Shown here: positions 34,401 through 46,661 of the stretch, piece after piece
Layout: each line of letters starts with the position of its first letter
How positions within the stretch are numbered: position 1 is the first letter of the stretch
DNA from: Bombus terrestris
Taxonomy: Eukaryota; Arthropoda; Insecta; Hymenoptera; Apidae
Direction: 5' to 3'
Length of the DNA stretch: 64,000 nucleotides
NCBI RefSeq assembly: GCF_910591885.1
Contig: NW_025963551.1
Coordinates: 2,232,001 to 2,296,000 of the forward strand
Notes under the pieces: generated by a model
What the model saw: the letters and a program-made list of their open reading frames with translations, nothing else
Database searches by the model: none
What the model was told of the DNA's origin: nothing
Program-made: the position numbers and the translations under genes

Positions 34401-35513
34401 CAACCGATCCGACACGTTCGCAAATTTGAAGTTAGTCCCCTCCTTATCGGATAACGAAAGCAAGAGGGATTGGTTTTAGGTTAGGCTATAGTTATCGGGC
34501 GAGCACAGGGAGCGAGGGACGTGTAAGGGTGTGTCACAAACCAACGGTTTGTCACATAGGGTCATTGAAATATTCGCACCAGCCCCAGGAGCCGGAAGTC
34601 TTTATCGAATTGCGTACTGACAAAAGTTTACAGTATATCAATATTTGTACATAAATAGTAATATTTTCACACAGTACAATGCAACCTGAGGTCCGAAATC
34701 GCTGACAAATTGAGGTAATAATAGGAAATATATGCAGGACAATATAAGATATATGTATAGCTTGGAAATTGTAATCGTTGATCGCTCGCTCCCCTCGCTC
34801 GTAAGAATCTAGTCCAACCTCACAACCGATCCGACACGTTCGCAAATTTGAAATTAGTCGCCTCCTTATCGGATAACGAACACAAGAGGGATTGGTTTTA
34901 GGTTAGGCTATAGTTATCGATCGAGCGCAGCGAGCGAGGGACGCATAAAGGTATGTCACAAACCAACGGTTTGTCACATAGGGACATTGAAATATTCGCA
35001 CCAGCCCTAGGAGTCGGAAGTCTCTATCGAGTTGCCTACTGACCAAAGTTTACAGTTTATCAATAGTTTTACATTAATAGTAATATTTTCACACAGTACG
35101 GTGCAACGTGAGGTCTGAAATCGCTGACAAAATTGGGTAATAATAGGAAATATATGCAGCACAATACAAGATATATGTATAGCTTGGAAATTTTAATCGT
35201 TGCTCGCTCGCTCCGCTCGCTCGTAAAAATCTAGTCCAACCTCACAACCGATCCGACACGTTCGCAAATTTGAAATTAGTCCCCTCCTTATCGAATGGCG
35301 AACGTAAGAGATATTGGTTTTAGGTTAGGCTAAAGTTTTCAAGCAAGCGCAGCGAGCGAGGGTCGCGTAAAGGTGTGTCACAAACCAACGGTTTGTCACA
35401 TTGGGACATTGAAATATTCGCACCAGCCCTAGGAGTCGGAAGTCTCTATCGAGTTGCCTACTGACCAAAGTTTACAGTTTATCAATAGTTTTACATTAAT
35501 AGTAATATTTTCA
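29606..35513 (+). repeat. Tandem duplication of 2954 bp (seven monomers)
   Basis: Copy one is roughly 29606-32559 and copy two 32560-35513. The join lies in the monomer 32314-32735. It starts like 35268-35689 (GGCTAAAG, CACATTGGGACATTG) and ends like 29360-29781 (CATAGTACGG, CGTAAGGTCCG, CCTCCCAACCG). A few differences separate the copies, more than in the 20.8-26.7 kb pair, so this event may be older. Confidence 0.85.
31470..34423 (+). repeat. Seven-monomer higher-order unit (76-82)
   Basis: The order is L1-R1, L2-R2, L3-R2/R3, L3-R3, L2-R2, L3-R2/R3, L3-R3, identical in type order to the preceding unit and offset by 2954 bp. The private variant GATCTGACACG occurs in both L3-R3 copies, near 30186 and 33140. 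Divergence is slight, for example GCATAAAGG/GCATAGAGG near 30300/33255 and CCCTAGGAGTC/CCCGAGGAGCC near 30364/33318. Confidence 0.9.
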
Positions 35514-37377
35514 CACAGTACGGTGCAACGTGAGGTCTGAAATCGCTGACAAAATTGGGTAATAATAGGAAATATATGCAGGACAATATAAGATATATGT
35601 ATAGCTTGGAAATTTTAATCGTTGCTCGCTCGCTCCGCTCGCTCGTAAAAATCTAGTCCAACCTCACAACCGATCCGACACGTTCGCAAATTTGAAATTA
35701 GTCCCCTCCTTATCGAATGGCGAACGTAAGAGGTATTGATTTTAGGTTAGGCTATAGTTTTCAAGCAAGCGCAGCGAGCGAGGGTCGCGTAAAGGTGTGT
35801 CACAAGCCAACGGTTTGTCACATAGGGACATTGAAATATTCGCACCAGCCCTAGGAGTCGGAAGTCTCTATCGAGTTGCCTACTGACAAAAGTTTACAGT
35901 TTATCAATAGTTTTACATAAATAGTAATATTTCCACATAGTACGGTGCAACGTAAGGTCCGAAGTCGCTGACAAATTGAGGTAATAACAGGAAATATATG
36001 CAAGGCAATATAAGGTATATGTATAGCTTGGAAATTGTAATCGTTGCTCGCTCGCTCCGCTCGCTCGTAAGAATCTAGTCCAACCTCACAACCGACCCGA
36101 CACGTTCGCAAATTTGAAGTTAGTCCCCTCCTTATCGGATAACGAAAGCAAGAGGGATTGGTTTTAGGTTAGGCTATAGTTATCGGGCGAGTACAGGGAG
36201 CGAGGGACGTGTAAGGGTGTGTCACAAACCAACGGTTTGTCACATAGGGTCATTGAAATATTCGCACCAGCCCTAGGAGTCGGAAGTCTCTATCGAGTTG
36301 CCTACTGACCAAAGTTTACAGTTTATCAATAGTTTTACATTAATAGTAATATTTTCACACAGTACGGTGCAACGTGAGGTCTGAAATCGCTGACAAAATT
36401 GGGTAATAATAGGAAATATATGCAGCACAATATAAGATATATGTATAGCTTGGAAATTTTAATCGTTGCTCGCTCGCTCCGCTCGCTCGTAAAAATCTAG
36501 TCCAACCTCACAACCGATCCGACACGTTCGCAAATTTGAAATTAGTCCCCTCCTTATCGAATGGCGAACGTAAGAGATATTGGTTTTAGGTTAGGCTAAA
36601 GTTTTCAAGCAAGCGCAGCGAGCGAGGGTCGCGTAAAGGTGTGTCACAAACCAACGGTTTGTCACATAGGGACATTGAAATATTCGCACCAGCCCTAGGA
36701 GTCGGAAGTCTCTATCGAGTTGCCTACTGACCAAAGTTTACAGTTTATCAATAGTTTTACATTAATAGTAATATTTTCACACAGTACGGTGCAACGTGAG
36801 GTCTGAAATCGCTGACAAAATTGGGTAATAATAGGAAATATATGCAGGACAATATAAGATATATGTATAGCTTGGAAATTTTAATCGTTGCTCGCTCGCT
36901 CCGCTCGCTCGTAAAAATCTAGTCCAACCTCACAACCGACCCGACACGTTCGCAAATTTGAAGTTAGTCCCCTCCTTATCGGATAACGAAAGCAAGAGGG
37001 ATTGGTTTTAGGTTAGGCTATAGTCATCGGGCGAGCACAGGGAGCGAGGGACGCGTAAGGGTGTGTCACAAACCAACGGTTTGTCACATAGGGACATTGA
37101 AATATTCGCACCAGCCCTAGGAGTCGGAAGTCTCTATCGAGTTGCCTACTGACCAAAGTTTACAGTTTATCAATAGTTTTACATTAATAGTTATATTTTC
37201 ACACAGTACGGTGCAACGTGAGGTCTGAAATCGCTGACAACATTGGGTAATAATAGGAAATATATGCAGGACAATATAAGATATAAGTATAGCTTGGAAA
37301 TTTTAATCGTTGCTCGCTCGCTCCGCTCGCTTGTAAAAATCTAGTCCAACCTCACAACCGATCCGACACGTTCGCAA
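34424..37377 (+). repeat. Seven-monomer higher-order unit (83-89)
   Basis: The order is L1-R1, L2-R2, L3-R2, L3-R2/R3, L1-R2, L3-R2, L1-R2. The first two and a half monomers continue the 2954-bp offset from the preceding unit. From about 35514 the sequence leaves that duplication and resumes an older order. The L1-R2 copy near 36192 has GCGAGTACAGGG, shared with the copy near 26908. Confidence 0.86.
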
Positions 37378-40300
37378 ATTTGAAGTTAGTCCCCTCCTTA
37401 TCGGATAACGAAAGCAAGAGGGATTGGTTTTAGGTTAGGCTATAGTTATCGGGCGAGCACAGGGAGCGAGGAACGTGTAAGGGTGTGTCACAAACCAACG
37501 GTTTGTCACATAGGGTCATTGAAATATTCGCACCAGCCCCAGGAGCCGGAAGTCTTTATCGAATTGCGTACTGACAAAAGTTTACAGTATATCAATATTT
37601 GTACATAAATAGTAATATTTTCACACAATACAATGCAACGTGAGGTCCGAAATCGCTGACAAATTGAGGTAATAATAGGAAATATATGCAGGACAATATA
37701 AGATATATGTATAGCTTGGAAATTGTAATCGTTGATCGCTCGCTCCCCTCGCTCGTAAGAATCTAGTGCAACCTCACAACCGATCCCACACGTTCGCAAA
37801 TTTGAAATTAGTCGCCTCCTTATCGGATAACGAACACAAGAGGGATTGGTTTTAGGTTAGGCTATAGTTATCGATCGAGCGCAGCGAGCGAGGGACGCAT
37901 AAAGGTATGTCACAAACCAACGGTTTGTCACATAGGGACATTGAAATATTCGCACCAGCCCTAGGAGTCGGAAGTCTCTATCGAGTTGCCTACTGACCAA
38001 AGTTTACAGTTTATCAATAGTTTTACATTAATAGTAATATTTTCACACAGTACGGTGCAACGTGAGGTCTGAAATCGCTGACAAAATTGGGTAATAATAG
38101 GAAATATATGCAGCACAATATAAGATATATGTATAGCTTGGAAATTTTAATCGTTGCTCGCTCGCTCCGCTCGCTCGTAAAAATCTAGTCCAACCTCACA
38201 ACCGATCCGACACGTTCGCAAATTTGAAATTAGTCCCCTCCTTATCGAATGGCGAACGTAAGAGATATTGGTTTTAGGTTAGGCTAAAGTTTTCAAGCAA
38301 GCGCAGCGAGCGAGGGTCGCGTAAAGGTGTGTCACAAACCAACGGTTTGTCACATAGGGACATTGAAATATTCGCACCAGCCCTAGGAGTCGGAAGTCTC
38401 TATCGAGTTGCCTACTGACCAAAGTTTACAGTTTATCAATAGTTTTACATTAATAGTAATATTTTCACACAGTACGGTGCAACGTGAGGTCTGAAATCGC
38501 TGACAAAATTGGGTAATAATAGGAAATATATGCAGGACAATATAAGATATATGTATAGCTTGGAAATTTTAATCGTTGCTCGCTCGCTCCGCTCGCTCGT
38601 AAAAATCTAGTCCAACCTCACAACCGACCCGACACGTTCGCAAATTTGAAGTTAGTCCCCTCCTTATCGGATAACGAAAGCAAGAGGGATTGGTTTTAGG
38701 TTAGGCTATAGTCATCGGGCGAGCACAGGGAGCGAGGGACGCGTAAGGGTGTGTCACAAACCAACGGTTTGTCACATAGGGACATTGAAATATTCGCACC
38801 AGCCCTAGGAGTCGGAAGTCTCTATCGAGTTGCCCACTGACCAAAGTTTACAGTTTATCAATAGTTTTACATTAATAGTAATATTTTCACACAGTACGGT
38901 GCAACGTGAGGTCTGAAATCGCTGACAAAATTGGGTAATAATAGGAAATATATGCAGGACAATACAAGATATATGTATAGCTTGGAAATTGTAATCGTTG
39001 CTCAATCGCTCCGCTCGCTCGTAAAAATCTAGTCCAACCTCACAACCGATCCGACACGTTCGCAAATTTGAAATTAGTCCCCTCCTTATCGAATGGCGAA
39101 CGTAAGAGATATTGGTTTTAGGTTAGGCTATAGTTTTCAAGCAAGCGCAGCGAGCGAGGGTCGCGTAAAGGTGTGTCACAAACCAACGGTTTGTCACATA
39201 GGGACATTGAAATATTCGCACCAGCCCTAGGAGTCGGAAGTCTCTATCGAGTTGCCTACTGACAAAAGTTTACAGTTTATCAATAGTTTTACATAAATAG
39301 TAATATTTCCACATAGTACGGTGCAACGTAAGGTCCGAAATCGCTGACAAATTGAGGTAATAACAGGAAATATATGCAAGGCAATATAAGGTATATGTAT
39401 AGCTTGGAAATTGTAATCGTTGCTCGCTCGCTCCGCTCGCTCGTAAGAATCTAGTCCAACCTCCCAACCGATCCGACACGTTCGCAAATTTGAAATTAGT
39501 CCCCTCCTTTTCGAATGGCGAACGTAAGAGATATTGGTTTTAGGTTAGGCTATAGTTTTCAAGCGAGCGCAGCGAGCGAGGGTCGCGTAAAGGTGTGTCA
39601 CAAACCAACGGTTTGGCACTTAGGGACATTGAAATATTCGCACCAGCCCGAGGAGTCGGAAGTCTTTATCGCGTTGCCTACTGACAAAAGTTTACAGTAT
39701 ATCAATATTTGTACATAAATAGTAATATTTTCACACAGTACAGTGCAACGTGAGGTCCGAAATCACTGACCAATTGAGGTAATAACAGGAAATATATGCA
39801 AGGCAATATAAGGTATATGTATAGCTTGGAATTTGTAATCGTTGCTCGCTCGCTCCGCTCGCTCGTAAGAATCTAGTGCAACCTCACAACCGATCCGACA
39901 CGTTCGCAAATTTGAAATTAGTCGCCTCCTGATCGGATAACGAACACAAGAGGGATTGGTTTTAGGTTAGGCTATAGTTATCGATCGAGCGCAGCGAGCG
40001 AGGGACGCATAAAGGTGTGTCACAAATCATCGGTTTGGCACATAGGGACATTGAAATATTCGCACCTGCCCGAGGAGTACGAAGTCTTTATCGAGTTGCC
40101 TACTGACAAAAGTTTACAGTTTATCAATATTTGTACATAAATAGTAATATTTTCACACAGTACAGTGCAACGTGAGGTCCGAAATCGCTGACCAATTGAG
40201 GTAATAACAGGAAATATATGCAAGGCAATATAAGGTATATGTATAGCTTGGACATTGTAATCGTTGCTCGCTCGCTCCGCTCGCTCGTAAGAATCTAGTC

Positions 40301-40753
40301 CAACCTCACAACCGATCCGACACGTTCGCAAATTTGAAATTAGTCGCCTCCTTATCGGATAACGAACGCAAGAGGGATTGGTTTTAGTTTAGGCTATAGT
40401 TATCGGGCGAGCACAGGGAGCGAGGGACGCGTAAGGGCGTGTCACAAACCAACGGTTTGTCACATAGGGTCATTGAAATATTCGCACCAGCCCCAGGAGC
40501 CGGAAGTCTTTATCGAATTGCCTACAGACAAAAGTTTACAGTATATCAATATTTGTACATAAATAGTAATATTTTCACACAGTACAGTGCAACGTGAGGT
40601 CCGAAATCGCTGACCAATTGAGGTAATAACAGGAAATATATGCAAGGCAATATAAGGTATATGTATAGCTTGGAAATTGTAATCGTTACTCGCTCGCTCC
40701 GCTCGCTTGTAAGAATCTAGTCCGACCTCACAACCGATCCGACACGTTCGCAA
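37378..40753 (+). repeat. Eight-monomer higher-order unit (90-97)
   Basis: The order is L1-R1, L2-R2, L3-R2, L1-R2, L3-R2/R3, L3-R3, L2-R4/R1 chimera, L1c-R1. The stretch 39227-39718 matches 29521-30012 at an offset of 9706 bp (23 monomers). The copy ending at 39065 has the CTCAATCGCTCC form of the GC box, which otherwise occurs only in the last 3 kb of the window. The copy ending at 40753 has a broken telomere-like motif, TTTTAGTTTAGG. Confidence 0.86.
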
Positions 40754-42441
40754 ATTTGAAGTTAGTCCCCTCCTTATCGGATAACGAAAGCAAGAGGGAT
40801 TGGTTTTAGGTTAGGCTATAGTTATCGGGCGAGCACAGGGAGCGAGGGACGTGTAAGGGTGTGTCACAAACCAACGGTTTGTCACATAGGGTCATTGAAA
40901 TATTCGCACCAGCCCCAGGAGCCGGAAGTCTTTATCGAATTGCGTACTGACAAAAGTTTACAGTATATCAATATTTGTACATAAATAGTAATATTTTCAC
41001 ACAGTACAATGCAACCTGAGGTCCGAAATCGCTGACAAATTGAGGTAATAATAGGAAATATATGCAGGACAATATAAGATATATGTATAGCTTGGACATT
41101 GTAATCGTTGATCGCTCGCTCCCCTCGCTCGTAAGAATCTAGTCCAACCTCACAACCGATCCGACACGTTCGCAAATTTGAAATTAGTCGCCTCCTTATC
41201 GGATAACGAACACAAGAGGGATTGGTTTTAGGTTAGGCTATAGTTATCGATCGAGCGCAGCGAGCGAGGGACGCATAAAGGTATGTCACAAACCAACGGT
41301 TTGTCACATAGGGACATTGAAATATTCGCACCAGCCCAAGGAGTCGGAAGTCTCTATCGAGTTGCCTACTGACCAAAGTTTACAGTTTATCAATAGTTTT
41401 ACATTAATAGTAATATTTTCACACAGTACGGTGCAACGTGAGGTCTGAAATCGCTGACAAAATTGGGTAATAATAGGAAATATATGCCGCACAATATAAG
41501 ATATATGTATAGCTTGGAAATTTTAATCGTTGCTCGCTCGCTCCGCTCGCTCGTAAAAATCTAGGCCAACCTCACAACCGATCCGACACGTTCGCAAATT
41601 TGAAATTAGTCCCCTCCTTATCGAATGGCGAACGTAAGAGATATTGGTTTTAGGTTAGGCTAAAGTTTTCAAGCAAGCGCAGCGAGCGAGGGTCGCGTAA
41701 AGGTGTGTCACAAACCAACGGTTTGTCACATAGGGACATTGAAATATTCGCACCAGCCCTAGGAGTCGGAAGTCTCTATCGAGTTGCCTACTGACCAAAG
41801 TTTACAGTTTATCAATAGTTTTACATTAATAGTAATATTTTCACACAGTACGGTGCAACGTGAGGTCTGAAATCGCTGACAAAATTGGGTAATAATAGGA
41901 AATATATGCAGGACAATATAAGATATATGTATAGCTTGGAAATTTTAATCGTTGCTCGCTCGCTCCGCTCGCTCGTAAAAATCTAGTCCAACCTCACAAC
42001 CGACCCGACACGTTCGCAAATTTGAAGTTAGTCCCCTCCTTATCGGATAACGAAAGCAAGAGGGATTGGTTTTAGGTTAGGCTATAGTTATCGGGCGAGC
42101 ACAGGGAGCGAGGGACGCGTAAGGGTGTGTCACAAACCAACGGTTTGTCACATAGGGACATTGAAATATTCGCACCAGCCCTAGGAGTCGGAAGTCTCTA
42201 TCGAGTTGCCTACTGACCAAAGTTTACAGTTTATCAATAGTTTTACATAAATAGTAATATTTTCACACAGTACAATGCAACGTGAGGTCCGAAATCGCTG
42301 ACAAATTGAGGTAATAACAGGAAATATATGCAGGGCAATATAAGGTATATGTATAGCTTGGAAATTTTAATCGTTGCTCGCTCGCTCCGCTCGCTCGTAA
42401 AAATCTGGTCCAACCTCACAACCGATCCGACACGTTCGCAA
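40754..42441 (+). repeat. Four-monomer unit (98-101)
   Basis: The order is L1-R1, L2-R2, L3-R2, L1-R2, with boundaries at 41175, 41597, 42019 and 42441. It is the same shortened cycle as 26828-28515. The L1-R2 copy has a right half of the TACATAAATAG, GAGGTCCGAAATC kind rather than the usual R2 end. Confidence 0.85.
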
Positions 42442-44551
42442 ATTTGAAGTTAGTCCCCTCCTTATCGGATAACGAAAGCAAGAGGGATTGGTTTTAGGTT
42501 AGGCTATAGTTATCGGGCGAGCACAGGGAGCGAGGGACGTGTAAGGGTGTGTCACAAACCAACGGTTTGTCACATAGGGTCATTGAAATATTCGCACCAG
42601 CCCCAGGAGCCGGAAGTCTTTATCGAATTGCCTACTGACAAAAGTTTACAGTATATCAATATTTGTACATAAATAGTAATATTTTCACACAGTACAGTGC
42701 AACGTGAGGTCCGAAATCGTTGACAAATTGAGGTAATAACAGGAAATATATGCAAGGCGATATAAGGTATATGTATAGTTTGGAAATTGTAATCGTTATT
42801 CGCTCGCTCCGCTCGCTCGTAAGAATCTAGTGCAACCTCACAACAGATCCGACACGTTCGCAAATTTGAAATTAGTCGCCTCCTGATCGGATAACGAACA
42901 CAAAAGGGATTGGTTTTAGGTTAGGCTATAGTTATCGATCGAGCGCAGCGAGCGTGGGACGCATAAAGGTGTGTCACAAATCATCGGTTTGGCACATAGG
43001 GACATTGAAATATTCGCACCTGCCCGAGGAGTAGGAAGTCTTTATCGAGTTGCGTACTGACAAAAGTTTACAGTATATCAATATTTGTACATAAATAGTA
43101 ATATTTTCACACAGTACAATGCAACGTGAGGTCCGAAATCGCTGACAAATTGAGGTAATAATAGGAAATATATGCAGGACAATATAAGATATATGTATAG
43201 CTTGGAAATTGTAATCGTTGATCGCTCGCTCCCCTCGCTCGTAAGAATCTAGTGCAACCTCACAACCGATCCGACACGTTCGCAAATTTGAAATTAGTCG
43301 CCTCCTTATCGGATAACGAACACAAGAGGGATTGGTTTTAGGTTTGGCTATAGTTATCGATCGAGCGCAGCGAGCGAGGGACGCATAAAGGTATGTCACA
43401 AACCAACGGTTTGTCACATAGGGACATTGAAATATTCGCACCAGCCCTAGGAGTCGGAAGTCTCTATCGAGTTGCCTACTGACCAAAGTTTACAGTTTAT
43501 CAATAGTTTTACATTAATAGTAATATGTTCACACAGTACGGTGCAACGTGAGGTCTGAAATCGCTGACAAAATTGGGTAATAATAGGAAATATATGCAGG
43601 ACAATATAAGATATATGTATAGCTTGGAAATTTTAATCGTTGCTCGCTCGCTCCGCTCGCTCGTAAAAATCTAGTCCAACCTCACAACCGATCCGACACG
43701 TTCGCAAATTTGAAATTAGTCCCCTCCTTATCGAATGGCGAACGTAAGAGATATTGGTTTTAGGTTAGGCTATAGTTTTCAAGCGAGCGCAGCGAGCGAG
43801 GGTCGCGTAAAGGTGTGTCACAAACCAACGGTTTGGCACTTAGGGACATTGAAATATTCGCACCAGCCCGAGGAGTTGGAAGTCTTTATCGCGTTGCCTA
43901 CTGACAAAAGTTTACAGTATATCAATATTTGTACATAAATAGTAATATTTTCACACGGTACAGTGCAACGTGAGGTCCGAAATCGCTGACCAATTGAGGT
44001 AATAACAGGAAATATATGCAAGGCAATATAAGGTATATGTATAGCTTGGAAATTGTAATCGTTGCTCGCTCGCTCCGCTCGCTCGTAAGAATCTAGTCCA
44101 ACCTCACAACCGATCCGACACGTTCGCAAATTTGAAATTAGTCGCCTCCTTATCGGATAACGAACGCAAGAGGGATTGGTTTTAGGTTAGGCTATAGTTA
44201 TCGGGCGAGCACAGTGAGCGAGGGACGCGTAAGGGCGTGTCACAAACCAACGGTTTGTCACATAGGGTCATTGAAATATTCGCACCAGCCCCAGGAGCCG
44301 GAAGTCTTTATCGATTTGCCTACAGACAAAAGTTTACAGTATATCAATATTTGTACATAAATAGTAATATTTTCACACGGTACAGTGCAACGTGAGGTCC
44401 GAAATCGCTGACCAATTGAGGTAATAACAGGAAATATATGCAAGGCAATATAAGGTATATGTATAGCTTGGAAATTGTAATCGTTACTCGCTCGCTCCGC
44501 TCGCTCGTAAGAATCTAGTCCGACCTCACAACCGATCCGACACGTTCGCAA
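42442..44551 (+). repeat. Five-monomer unit (102-106)
   Basis: The order is L1-R1, L2-R4/R1 chimera, L2-R2, L3-R3, L1c-R1, with boundaries at 42863, 43285, 43707, 44129 and 44551. The chimera at 42864-43285 starts as R4 (GAGGAGTAGG) and changes to R1 at about 43040-43056 (GCGTACTGAC). The next monomer has GGTTTGGC instead of GGTTAGGC near 43342. Confidence 0.85.
42974..43486 (-). other. Read-through open frame of 170 codons crossing a monomer boundary, not considered a gene
   Basis: This is the longest open frame in the window. It begins at a TTG, not an ATG, inside one monomer and runs through the boundary at 43285 into the next. It exists because a single A-to-T change (GGTTTGGC near 43342) removes the TAA stop that all neighbours have on the minus strand, and because the next monomer is an R4/R1 chimera. 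The encoded peptide has no recognisable domain. I regard it as accidental. Confidence 0.6.
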
Positions 44552-46661
44552 ATTTGAAGTTAGTCCCCTCCTTATCGGATAACGAAAGCAAGAGGGATTG
44601 GTTTTAGGTTAGGCTATAGTTATCGGGCGAGCACAGGGAGCGAGGGACGTGTAAGGGTGTGTCACAAACCAACGGTTTGTCACATAGGGTCATTGAAATA
44701 TTCGCACCAGCCCCAGGAGCCGGAAGTCTTTATCGAATTGCGTACTGACAAAAGTTTACAGTATATCAATATTTGTACATAAATAGTAATATTTTCACAC
44801 AGTACAATGCAACCTGAGGTCCGAAATCGCTGACAAATTGAGGTAATAATAGGAAATATATGCAGGACAATATAAGATATATGTATAGCTTGGAAATTGT
44901 AATCGTTGATCGCTCGCTCCCCTCGCTCTTAAGAATCTAGTCCAACCTCACAACCGATCCGACACGTTCGCAAATTTGAAATTAGTCCCCTCCTTATCGG
45001 ATAACGAAAGCAAGAGGGATTGGTTTTAGGTTAGGCTATAGTTATCGGGCGAGCACAGGGAGCGAGGGACGTGTAAGGGTGTGTCACAAACCAACGGTTT
45101 GTCACATAGGGTCATTGAAATATTCGCACCAGCCCCAGGAGCCGGAAGTCTTTATCGAATTGCGTACTGACAAAAGTTTACAGTATATCAATATGTGTAC
45201 ATAAATAGTAATATTTTCACACAGTACAATGCAACCTGAGGTCCGAAATCGCTGACAAATTGAGGTAATAATAGGAAATATATGCAGGACAATATAAGAT
45301 ATATGTATAGCTTGGAAATTGTAATCGTTGATCGCTCGCTCCCCTCGCTCTTAAGAATCTAGTCCAACCTCACAACCGATCCGACACGTTCGCAAATTTG
45401 AAATTAGTCGCCTCCTTATCGGATAACGAACACAAGAGGGATTGGTTTTAGGTTAGGCTATAGTTATCGATCGAGCGCAGCGAGCGAGGGACGCATAAAG
45501 GTATGTCACAAACCAACGGTTTGTCACATAGGGACATTGAAATGTTCGCACCAGCCCTAGGAGTCGGAAGTCTCTATCGAGTTGCCTACTGACCAAAGTT
45601 TACAGTTTATCAATAGTTTTACATTAATAGTAATATTTTCACACAGTACGGTGCAACGTGAGGTCTGAAATCGCTGACAAAATTGGGTAATAATAGGAAA
45701 TATATGCAGGACAATATAAGATATATGTATAGCTTGGAAATTTTAATCGTTGCTCGCTCGCTCCGCTCGCTCGTAAAAATCTAGTCCAACCTCACAACCG
45801 ATCCGACACGTTCGCAAATTTGAAATTAGTCCCCTCCTTATCGAATGGCGAACGTAAGAGATATTGGTTTTAGGTTAGGCTATAGTTTTCAAGCAAGCGC
45901 AGCGAGCGAGGGTCGCGTAAAGGTGTGTCACAAACCAACGGTTTGTCACATAGGGACATTGAAATATTCGCACCAGCCCTAGGAGTCGGAAGTCTCTATC
46001 GAGTTGCCTACTGACCAAAGTTTACAGTTTATCAATAGTTTTACATTAATAGTAATATTTTCACACTGTACGGTGCAACGTGAGGTCTGAAATCGCTGAC
46101 AAAATTGGGTAATAATAGGAAATATATGCAGGACAATATAAGATATATGTATAGCTTGGAAATTTTAATCGTTGCTCGCTCGCTCCGCTCGCTCGTAAAA
46201 ATCTAGTCCAACCTCACAACCGACCCGAAACGTTCGCAAATTTGAAGTTTGTCCCCTCCTTATCGGATAACGAAAGCAAGAGGGATTGGTTTTAGGTTAG
46301 GCTATAGTTATCGGGCGAGCACAGGGAGCGAGAGACGCGTACGGGTGTGTCACAAACCAACGGTTAGTCACATAGGGACATTGAAATATTCGCACCAGCC
46401 CTAGGAGTCGGAAGTCTCTATCGAGTTGCCTACTGACCAAAGTTTACAGTTTATCAATAGTTTTACATAAATAGTAATATTTTCACACAGTACAATGCAA
46501 CGTGAGGTCCGAAATCGCTGACAAATTGAGGTAATAACAGGAAATATATGCAGGGCAATATAAGGTATATGTATAGCTTGGAAATTGTAATCGTTGCTCG
46601 CTCGCTCCGCTCGCTCGTAAGAATCTAGTCCAACCTCACAACCGACCCGACACGTTCGCAA
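44552..46661 (+). repeat. Duplicated L1-R1 monomer followed by an L2-R2, L3-R2, L1-R2 run (107-111)
   Basis: Monomers 44552-44973 and 44974-45395 are near-identical tandem copies sharing the private GC-box end CTCTTAAGAATC. After them come L2-R2, L3-R2 and L1-R2 (boundaries 45817, 46239, 46661), the familiar shortened cycle. One copy carries CACACTGTACGG near 46064, shared with a copy near 51552. Confidence 0.87.
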
